Assembly: GCA_963281255.1 (NCBI GenBank)
Contig: OY725500.1
Location: forward strand, 62,001-126,000
From: Aphrocallistes beatrix
Taxonomy: Eukaryota > Porifera > Hexactinellida > Sceptrulophora > Aphrocallistidae
Length of the DNA: 64,000 bases
Direction: 5' to 3'
How positions within the stretch are numbered: position 1 is the stretch's first letter; every line of letters starts with the position of its first letter. Positions 39,392 to 49,000 of this stretch are shown here, one piece after another. The position numbers and the translations under genes are program-made. A model generated the notes under the pieces. It made no database searches. It was not told the DNA's origin and worked only from the letters and a program-made list of their open reading frames with translations.

Positions 39392-40636
39392 ATGGCCGTA
39401 GCGTTTCCCGCCCCACAGCCCGTGGACCCAGTGGAGGTCCACATCAACCACTTCTTCGACCGCGTGGTCGCGTGTGCACAGCACAGAAGAGCGACACTCC
39501 TGAATGCCGCGCACGAGAAGAGACAGGAAATGGCAGTTAGAGTGCCAGAACGCGAACGCAGCGAGCAGCAACTTCTGTCCGCGAGAGCTGAGATAGAGCG
39601 ACACCTCAGAGAGAACTTCCTTCGAGAGACACAGGAGCAACTCCTAGCAGAGATAGAGCAGAAACTGGAAGTGTTACGTGCTCCTGTCCCCGACACGTAT
39701 CTGGTGTTTCTCGGCGAGTGTGAACAGCTGGAGCAGCTGATTGAAGGTGTGGGAGAGATCTACGAGGAAGAGGTACCAGTTGTCCCCCGCTACCGCGATA
39801 TGAGACCCACAGTAGCAGTTGCGAAGGAAGGTAAATATCCTGGTGAACTCTGGTGTCCTCGTGGTGTCGCTATAGACCCAGCCACCAACCACATATATGT
39901 CGCTGAGGGAGGTAGAGATCCTAATTTCGGGAGAGTGTCTATATTTTCAGAGTCGGGCGAGTTCCTAAACAGCTACACTCACGAGCACATGGAATCATTA
40001 TGGGGTATCGCCTTACAAGGAAACAACCTGTATGTAACAGACAGGGAGGTACACGCTGTGTTCCACTTGAAGATAGAGACTGACTTCCGTCTGGTGGCTA
40101 GACTAGGGAGCAGAGGGTCTGATGTCGGAAAGTTTGATGCACCACGCCAACTCTCCATCTCTACCAATGGAGATGTGTACATAGCTGATAGAGACAACGA
40201 CAGAATCCAAATCCTAGATAGCTCCCTACACCCGATTAGAGAGGTAGCACATCCATCCATGCACAAGCCTTGTGACGTAAAATTAACGACAGAAGAAATT
40301 TATGTACTTACTCCAGATGATTCTCCTTATGTGCATGAATTTACTTATACCGGACACAAGACACGTTCTCTAATCACACGTGGTGAAGGAATGCAGCCAA
40401 CTCTACCCCTCTTCTTCTGTCTCGACACCAAAAAGAATTTTATTATCAGCGATTACTTTGCTCACCAGATCAGAATATTCTCAAATGAAGGAGATCTCCT
40501 CCACACGATAGGAGAAGAAGGACACCAAGTAGGAATGTTTTATGGTCCTCCTGGAATAGCTCTGACTTCAAATCTAAACTTAGTTACTGTGTCCGATAAT
40601 AATAACTACGGACTTCAAATATTTTCTTCTCTATAA
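39392..40636 (+). CDS. TRIM-like NHL-repeat protein without RING or B-box, tandem copy 2
   Basis: Single exon, 414 residues, same length and layout as copy 1. The coiled-coil half differs from copy 1 at fewer than ten positions by eye. The NHL half has many substitutions, e.g. GELWCPRGVAI for GQLWGPHGVAI, GSRGSDVGKFDAPRQ for GSFGSGIGQFNAPRQ, YVLTPDDSPYVHEF for YVLSSEDSTCVHVF. The frame is intact. The 3' flank also matches copy 1 for about 150 bases (GTATTTATATTTAAACC, CACTTCCATATGGAAC), so the duplicated unit includes both flanks. Likely paralogous scaffolds with different ligands; partner unknown. Confidence 0.85.
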   Translation: MAVAFPAPQPVDPVEVHINHFFDRVVACAQHRRATLLNAAHEKRQEMAVRVPERERSEQQLLSARAEIERHLRENFLRETQEQLLAEIEQKLEVLRAPVPDTYLVFLGECEQLEQLIEGVGEIYEEEVPVVPRYRDMRPTVAVAKEGKYPGELWCPRGVAIDPATNHIYVAEGGRDPNFGRVSIFSESGEFLNSYTHEHMESLWGIALQGNNLYVTDREVHAVFHLKIETDFRLVARLGSRGSDVGKFDAPRQLSISTNGDVYIADRDNDRIQILDSSLHPIREVAHPSMHKPCDVKLTTEEIYVLTPDDSPYVHEFTYTGHKTRSLITRGEGMQPTLPLFFCLDTKKNFIISDYFAHQIRIFSNEGDLLHTIGEEGHQVGMFYGPPGIALTSNLNLVTVSDNNNYGLQIFSSL

Positions 40637-41803
40637 GTGTTGTTGTGTGTTTTTATTTGTTTGTTTCTATTTAATTCCTAATTAAGCTTTGATCTGTATC
40701 TATTTATATTTAAACCTAATTACCATCCACTTCCATATGGAACTAAGGTTACATAACTACATCCCACTTCTATCACTAGGAATGACAGAGTGTAGCACTG
40801 ATAGTGTGATTGCTACCCCAAAACGTGGTGATCCGAGAAGGATGAAGAGGGGAGGTGATGTGATGAGTTAGGTCACTGCAACTGCTATTAGAAAACCACA
40901 ACTGTAGTAACCATAGGACATTAGGTATACCAAACTCTAGTTAACTGTAGTATGCTATTGTGTAGTTTATTCTTGAATTTTATTTTCTTGACTTCAGTTT
41001 GCTTCTCTCAAGCATAAGTTCGGTCCCACAATAGTATCGACTTCTCTATTCCTGATCCTACAGCACTCACGAACCAATAGTCTCCTACTCTGTTACCGCG
41101 TCTACAGACCTGAGGATGCTCACGAGTAGTCTCTGACGTCATCAGAAGAGGAACATGTGTCACTGTATCAGCTGATCGTGGAGGAAAGAGTCATTTGCAA
41201 CTATGGAGAGTTCTATCAGAGGATTTTCAGACATTGTCAGTGATTTCATAGTCAGAATATTTCCCTGCAACTGTACCTGCTTACTAGGAATGAATTCTTG
41301 TAGAGTTTAGTTTGTTTCTATTTTGAAATGAAAACGTCAGTCATATCAATGTTATATTTAGATTTTCAATTCTAACACTTCCCATACATATATGCCTACT
41401 CGTCACGCATTTCTATATTTCCTCGTAATTTTGTTTTCAATATTTTCAATATTGATCGAATAAATTTTGTGTAAAACTAACTCGCGTTAGAGAGTTTGCC
41501 TTCTTGTCTCCTTCATTTCCACTTAATTGTTAATATTATGTGACAGCCAAATCTCTCTACCCAGTGGTTTAGCCAGGCTTGAGCTTATCATGTCCTATAT
41601 TTAACATGGTTATTTATCTCGGGATGTTTGTTGGTATAATACCTGCCTAGGCAAGGTCAAGCTTCACCCAGCGAGTTCCTAGCTAAGACACTGACTATTC
41701 CTCAATGGATTATCTAGGAGCGCGACGCTCTTTTAGGCGTAAAGAGTTTAACCCTCGAATTGTTTAGGAGCGTGAGAATCCATAATAATACCAATTTACA
41801 ATA
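40637..41803. other. Intergenic region, no gene seen
   Basis: The first about 190 bases are duplicated-unit flank. A second piece of flank (GTATCGACTTCTCTATTCCT) is at 41034, while in copy 1 it follows directly at 37329, so copy 2 has about 230 bases extra or copy 1 has lost them. Confidence 0.6.
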
Positions 41804-41981
41804 CAGTCGACTCCGCTTAATAGGGTCACTGTTTAATCGGGTCACTTTTGGCAGGACCGGAATAGCTCTCACACATAGAAGCTAATACAAAATATTTTCG
41901 GTTAATAGGGTTCTCCGCTTAATCGGGGCAAAATGTTCTCTGACCGATGTGGCCCTATTAATTAATAAGCGAAATCGACTG
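41804..41981. mobile_element. MITE family A, copy 2
   Basis: CAGTCGACTCCGCTTAATAG to GCGAAATCGACTG, TA-flanked. The interior is in the opposite direction to copy 1 (GGCAGGACCGGAATAGCTCT). Confidence 0.85.
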
Positions 41982-42557
41982 TATATTATAATGTTATTTG
42001 TCGATTTAGGCGTATGGAAATTTAGGGGTTTGAGATTAGGAGTTATCTCTAAAGGACTCTAGAATATACCCAATACTTAACTTCAGCAATATCCATGCAC
42101 TCACTCAGTAGCATCCAGTATACAGTAAAACTTATTGGAGCCCTTATAATGCTTGCTGGTTACTGAGTCTAGCTAATATATGATGGCAATCCATTCCAAG
42201 GATATGAACAGAATAGCTGTTATGTTATGTGAAGATAATTATTAATAGAAATCTGATGCGGGATTGTTATGTGGAGTGACGTATGACTAGTTTCTACTGC
42301 AATTTGTAAGCTCGTACTTCTAATACGACCTTATTCGTATTCCATTCCCCAGTAAGTAGATCTCCCTCATCCAACCTCACAGCACTTCCATTCAAATTCC
42401 ATACTGCACTAACTTACCTGTACTAACTGGTACTGAAACTGAAACTGAAACTGAAACTGAAACTAAGCTGTGCTAATTATAGAGCTGTATAGCGGGCTAG
42501 GCAGAGGTCTGATGCTGTTAGCTGTGATTAGCTGTGAGAACTGAACTGAGCAACAAG
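41982..42557. other. Upstream region of the Pur gene
   Basis: No gene. It includes a CTGAAA hexanucleotide repeat of five to six units at about 42427-42462, 100 bp before the start codon. Confidence 0.7.
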
Positions 42558-45301
42558 ATGAATAGTTACAACAGACCGCGTGGAGGAAGAGGAATCCCCA
42601 GACAAGGTGAGTGCCATTCTACCCTTTCCATCTCCATAGCGACCGTTTTATGCTGTTGTTATGTAGGCCCCCCGAATGATTACGATCCGCCGATGAGAGG
42701 ACCACCCAGGGGACCGCCTCCTCCCAGGAGGGAGTACATGTCCTACCCCAGGAGGAGACCCAACTATGACGGTATGCATTCCATAATGCCTCTTATGTTG
42801 CTATGAACTAGGTTGCATTTACTAACAGTAATTGCTATAGTTAGAGGGTATACCCGTTATGGTAATGCGGAAATGGTTCGACTTCTCGAAAAAAGAAATG
42901 GTTCGACTTTTTATCATTAGAATTAATGGTGGTTTCAAGTCAAGTATTTCCTTTTTTGGAAAGTCGAACTATTTCCGGTTTTTGTTCGAACTATTTCCAC
43001 CATACCCCTGTTATATGTGAGATTCTTACACTATATAACCATGGATGATCATGAAGTATTAGAATCTCACTGATCTATGTAAAGGTCCTGTCACACATAT
43101 TTATACTTCCGAAAAATAATCTGACTGTTCTATGAAATCTAAATATAGGACAAAACAGTATCCTTCATTTGTTATTTTTGACTAAATTCCGCCATTTTAA
43201 GACATTTATTGAAGAGAGCATTGAATCTTATTCGTTCATCTACACAAGTCGTACCATGGATATTCCATGTGGTGTACTCATACTGTGTTACTCGCTGTTT
43301 CCTAGATGAGCTGGTCAGCAAGACGCTGCATGTGGACCAGAAGAGATTCTACATAGACCTGAAGGAGAATAGCTATGGACAGTTCGTCAAGATAATCGAG
43401 GTGATGCACCATACATCCAATATCCATATCAGTAACTACAGCATTCCATGTAGTTACCATGGCAATGTGAGTTATGTGTCTGTCTCGTAGTCCAACTCTA
43501 ACAGAGGCACAGGGAAGCACAGGGTGATCATCCCTCAGGGGATGTTCAGAGATTTCCTCGCTGTGCTAGCCGAGTACGTGGAGCTCAACAGAACTACAGG
43601 TCTCTCCTATTTATAGAAATATCTGCATTTGGCTCAGTTCTATTTTTAGACCGTCCCTTCTAATGTCCTAAAATATCCTGCGATCTAATTTACATTACAA
43701 ATGTGCGCTAAATTTAGCTTTGAATTCCGCTTGTCTTTGCTAGGAAACGGAAGTGGAAGTTCGGAATCCTCTGAACGCATCCAGTCGTAAGTGTCGCTAT
43801 TTTTAGCTTAGAGGATCTAATAATAATATTGCGTTTATTCGTGACGTCGCAGGGAGGTGATCACTAACGACAGGAAGACGCTGTATGTGGATCTGAGACG
43901 TAACAGCAGAGGAAAGTTCTTGAAGGTAGATCCCATGCCATATCTCGATCTCATGCTGCATTCCATTGAGCCTTTATGTTGCTAGGTGACGGAGCAGAAT
44001 GGCAGGGAGGACGATGAGCGTCCTCAGGTGATCGTACCGTCCGAGGGCTTGGAGGTTCTGTGCGACGTGATCGCCGACATCCTCGGCATCCAGCCAGACC
44101 GCAGGGACAGAGGAGACCCCCGGGACAGGAGGGAAGGGAGGGAGCGGAGAGAGCCGAGGGACAGAGAAGTCCGTGAGAGGAGGGAACCCAGGGGGGAGAG
44201 GAGAGACCAGCGGGACCAGCCCAGGAATCCCCATGAACCCCGCCCCCCTAGGGAGCCCCGCAGGGAGCCGAGGGAAGGACGGAAGAAGGAGCAGAGACAG
44301 GAAGCAGAGAGCGGACCGGCCTCTGAAGGCGCCGAACAGACCAACTCCTCTGAAACGGATCCCAAGTCTAAGCCAGCGGGAGCCGGTCCTATCCCGAATG
44401 GAGAAGTTGCTGAAGAGAGTGAGTCTCTCCTTAGTTTCAGTTCCAATATGACATTCCTATGCCCATAAATGGTAACCACGTGTCTATTTATAGCCGACGA
44501 AGTGGACCCAGACCTCCCTCCCTCGGTGGAGGTGATCTCTGAGCGGAAGCGGTTCTACTTCGACGTGAAGAGGAACGACATGGGCGTGTTCCTGCAGATC
44601 AGCGAGGTAGCCGACTCCTTGGATTCCCATGTTGTTAGTGCTGCTTCTCTACTGCCGTCTTCTGCATGATACTCATACTAATAATCCGCATTCCATGCGC
44701 CACTCAGGGTTGCTATGCGACTGAGTTTGCTTATTTCCAAGTCGAACTTTCTAGAAATTCACCGCTAATTTTTCAGTCTTGTCATATAATTATAATGATA
44801 CGGTAGAACTCGGTTAACACGTTCTTCGGTTTAGTGCGTACTCATTTCTCTGAACCAAAATCCATCTATAATATAGATTTCAATGTCGTACAAACTCGGC
44901 TAGTACGAACTAATAATTCCTTCCCGAAGGGGTACGTCTTATCCGAGTTCTACTGTGTTCTATTTACGATATTCGCTTCTAATTTTAGACTTAAAGCAAC
45001 GTTTAGAATTTGATCCATTCCCGTTTAAGCTATCAGTTCTAAATTTAGACAGTTCGCTCTATTTATACTTTCCTCACAGGTGACAAGGCGTAGACGGCGT
45101 CACATCAACATCCCGCATTTGTCCTGGGGTTCGTGCCAGAAGGCGTTTGAGAAGGTGTTGGAAGACCTGCCCTACGAACCGCCCCCTGACCCCCCAGAGG
45201 AACCAGAGGTCCTGGTGGAGAACGGCGAGGTGTCGGACCCCCCTGACAAGCAGGAGACAGAACCTGAACCCCCTGCGGCAGTCACAGCCCCAGAGACCTA
45301 G
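42558..45301 (+). CDS. Pur-family single-stranded DNA/RNA-binding protein (PURA/PURB/PURG-like)
   Basis: Nine exons: 42558-42606, 42667-42771, 43306-43400, 43501-43599, 43744-43786, 43853-43925, 43986-44418, 44494-44626, 45080-45301. The start is Arg/Gly/Pro-rich (RPRGGRG, PPRGPPPPRREY). Three PUR repeats follow: KRFYIDLKENSYGQFVKI with IIPQGMFRDFLAVLAEY; KTLYVDLRRNSRGKFLKV with IVPSEGLEVLCDVIADIL; and KRFYFDVKRNDMGVFLQI with INIPHLSWGSCQKAFEKVLE. Repeats I and II form the nucleic-acid-binding unit, repeat III the dimer. A long Arg/Glu/Pro-rich insert (about 80 residues, RDRGDPRDRREGRERREPRD type) between repeats II and III is not present in vertebrate PURA. The tail is acidic (EPPPDPPEEPE). 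Pur proteins bind purine-rich strands and act in transcription and mRNA transport. Polyadenylation signal AATAAA at about 45487. Confidence 0.9.
42858..43010. mobile_element. GGAAATGGTTCGACTT repeat (family D), copy 1
   Basis: Inverted arrangement of GGAAATGGTTCGAC and GTCGAACTATTTCC around GATTAATGGTGGTTTTCA-like centre. Copy 2 is nested in a family C MITE at 48766-48914. Located in Pur intron 2. Confidence 0.7.
44808..44956. mobile_element. MITE family B, copy 1
   Basis: GGTAGAACTCGGTTAACACG ... GTACGTCTTATCCGAGTTCT then ACTG; interior CCAAAATCCATCTATAATAT. Copies at 46231-46379 and, in pieces, 50340-50845. Pur intron 8. Confidence 0.75.
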
Positions 45302-46061
45302 CCACTCCTGTAGCATTGTTAGATCTTAGCAGTAGAGACGTAGCGTAGATAGAGACAGTAGAGATTGTATAGATTGACTGTTCGGGTTGAATGCAGTGTT
45401 GAGTTATTAACTGACTTATGGCGTCACGGCCGTATTATTATACTGGCATGGGTTAATGTGTTGGATTCTATTATTAGATTTGTCTGAATAAAACGAAACA
45501 GACACAGAGTAGAAGTGTGTTTCTATCTACGAACTCCAACTGCATGATTGGTTGATTGACTGCTGTGTAGAGCTGCTATTAGAAAATGACTTGAAAAAAT
45601 TCTTAGGTGTGATTATTAGTTTTATGATCCAAGTTATTATGATATCATTGAGAGGTGTGAAATTATCAATATCTAAGTTTTCCTCAAAACAAAACGTCCT
45701 TAAACTTCATGGAAATACAATCTACATCACAATCTGGTTTATCTACCGAATTGATGTCATGCTGGCATGAATAGAGCACCACTCTATCTCTGTCATCTGA
45801 TACGTCAGCTCTTGCGCCTAACTCCTGTAGAATAAGCGTTTTCACCATTTCCAGAGAATCAATAACTAACACACTTAGCTGTACAACTCTCCATTATTCC
45901 TAGCCATGTGATAATTGCCCTCGGGCAACTCTAACACTGCTCTAACAAGAGTGTTTGTTCAGATCAATTCTGCAGTCTGGACGAAATATCGAGTTTCATT
46001 TGTATATATAAGCATTGGGTTAGACTGGAGCTAAATCTCTGCACAAGTATTCTGGAATAAA
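45302..46061. other. Pur 3' region and promoter region of the PX/SH3 gene
   Basis: After the AATAAA at 45487 there is no coding signal. GTATATATAAGCATT at 46002-46016 is TATA-like, about 50 bp before the ATG at 46062. Confidence 0.5.
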
Positions 46062-49000
46062 ATGGCTCTGAAATACGCGGCGCATAATCAGTTCGCTGCA
46101 GCTAAAGTGGAGAATATTCAGGTGAGACATGAGCTGTTGAGATTACACACCCAATCAAATTGATTGTTACTTCAACAGGGTTTAAGAGCAATCTTAATTA
46201 TTTGTTAAACTCCTTGCGTTTTAATATACAGTAGAACTCGGTTAGTACGGACTCATTTCTCTGAACCAAAATCCATCTATAATATAGATTTCTATGCAAT
46301 ACAAACTCGTACGTACTTACGGATAGTACGTACTAATAATTCCTTCATGAAGGGGTACGTCTTATCCTAGTTCTACTGTGTAGGATATTAGAAGATAAGA
46401 TGTCGCAGAGATTTAAAACTCGTCATGTTTGTGTATAAGACAAAATCATTGCCAATTTTCTATCCACGAACCAGGGATAATGTGAAACGAGCTAGTTGTG
46501 TCTATGGAGACCATAGTAGCTCGTCAGTGCTTACAACTCCCAGCGTCTATAGGTGACTGCGTACGTGAGAGACGAGAGAGAGAACGGGAAGAAGTTCAAG
46601 TACGAGATGATCGCTGAGTGGACGGATGACGTCAGATATCAGCTCTACAGACTCTACTCAGACTTCTACGAGTTCCAATCTGAACTGGAAGCTATGTTCC
46701 CTGTGCAGGCAGGTCAGATCTCAGAGAAGGTGAGAACTGTGACATCATGTTACATTATTATCTTAACAAGCCTTAAATGGAGCTAGATTTTTGCTAACTC
46801 ATTTCCGGTTGAATCATTTTGGGCGGGGAAACTTTAGAAGTGTGGGGTCTTTGCTATAAATAGAAATGACCCCAGGTAATTTAAGGGTTTAACACCTAAG
46901 AATAATGGAAGACCCAAGGGGGCCTTTGTGAATCCTAAGAAATGTTGTTTTTTGTTTAAAATCGGAGGTCTATCTAGTGATCCACGTACAGTCTAGTCTG
47001 CATAATCTGACTCATTTTTGGGAAGAATGAACTAGGATTATACAGTGAATTTCTACTGTCCAACGCAGTTAAAATTGTTGATTCATAGACGCCAAGAATA
47101 GGAATACAGTGGAATTCGCTTATTAGCAACTCTAGTTTTGCTCATAAAATGGTTACTAATTCGCGAAGTTGCTAATAAGGGAACAGAATTAACACAAAAT
47201 CTTCACCTGGGACCTGAAGATTGGTTGCTAATAGAGCAATATTGCTAATAAGCGAATTCCACTAACGATAGTTGAGAATCTAAGAATTTAAAATTTACAA
47301 TCTGGAGTGATCCTATCTCGATTTCTCTTCTGAGCTATCAGCTGATTCTCCTTAACACCTTAGGAGCGAACGCTACCTTGTCTTCCGAGCAAAAAGGCAG
47401 GGATTTTCCGTTCCAACCTGTCCCCCTCGGAGATGAAGGATAAGATGCAGGAGTATATTCAACAGCTGATTGGTTTGGACGATTTCATCCTCAGGTCTTC
47501 TGTCGTGAACTCCTTCTTCAAACCCAAAGATGATTTGGACAGTAAACTCAGAGGGAAAGGAAGGAACGCGTCCATGCACCCTCTAAGCATGCCAGGTACC
47601 CACTTGTGTTGCTAGGTTGAGTTAGTATTGCTATAAGAGTGTTCTTCCTTTAAAAGTTCTCCCTCACTGAATTAATCTTAGCCCATACAAATGTTGCCAT
47701 TAGAAAGTTGTATCTTCCTGGTTACGCTTATCTATGAAACTATGCGTGGTATGTAGGAGGAGTGCGGATCGAGGAGTATGTAGCGATAGCAGATTTCGAC
47801 GCTAAGCCCAAATCTAACCAGCTGAGTCTGAAGAAGGGACAGGTGCTGAGTGTGTTGGTACGGGAGGGAGGATGGTGGTTCTGTGAGACAGGAGGGAAGA
47901 GTGGCTGGGCGCCATCCACATTCCTATCGCCACTTGAGGAAACTGAGGTGGACAAGGATGGGGACGGGATGGTTCAACCAATCAGCGAGCAGAATGAGGG
48001 AAAGTGAGTTCCCGATTATACAACTGAATACTCACTTCTATGTACAGTCGACTCCGCTCAATAGAGTCACATCGGTCAGAGGCCATTTTGCCCCGATTAA
48101 GCGGAGAGCCCAATTAACCGAAAATATTTTGTATTAGCTTCTATGTGTGAGAGCTATTCCGGTCATAGGTGTAGCCAATGGGCCTGCAGAGCCTGCCCGC
48201 AGGCCCACTAAATATCCTGCAGGCCCAGTTAAGACGGACCGTAGCCCCTGGCAGGCCCTTGTCGGCGCCACTGGCTACGCCCCTAATTCCGGTCCTGCCA
48301 AAAGTGTCCTGATTAAGCGGTTGATCCGATTAAACAGTGACCTATTAAGCGGAGTCGACTGTATGGTAATAGACTGACAGAGCTTTGAATGTGTTCTATT
48401 TTTAGATATCGCGCCATCGCTTCGTTCGTGGGAGGAGAGGGCCAGCACAGCTGTCAGCCCGGAGACCTCTTCCTCGTGGTGGAGAGAGACCCGGACGGTT
48501 GGTGGTTGGCCCTGAAGCTAGGCATAGAGTCTGAAGGTAGGCTTATGGTGTTAGCGGACCAGGGATGGAGTGTGTAGGCTCGAATTGTTATAAAGTGTAC
48601 ATTATCATTATCAATAGTCTGGTCGCTTATTTTAAACATTCGTTTATTATGAACTAACCTCCTGGTCCCAATTTCATTTTTTAGATAGGATTTGTGTCGA
48701 ATCAAGCTAAATATGAAGTATCCCTATTATGAACAGATTTTTTGGTCCCCTGGTGGTTCACAGGGGTATGATGGAAATAGTTCGACTTTCCAAAAAGGAA
48801 ATAGTTCACATGAAAACCACCATTAATCCTAATGATAAAAAGTCAAACTATTTCCTAAATCTGCAATTCGAACCATTTCCTTTTTCGAAAAGTCGAACCA
48901 TTTCCGCATTCCCGTTCACAATATGCGACCCTGACTGTATCTCTTTCTAACATTAGTTTTGTTACAACCAATGCGGTTTGTGTTAACCTAGGACCAGACT

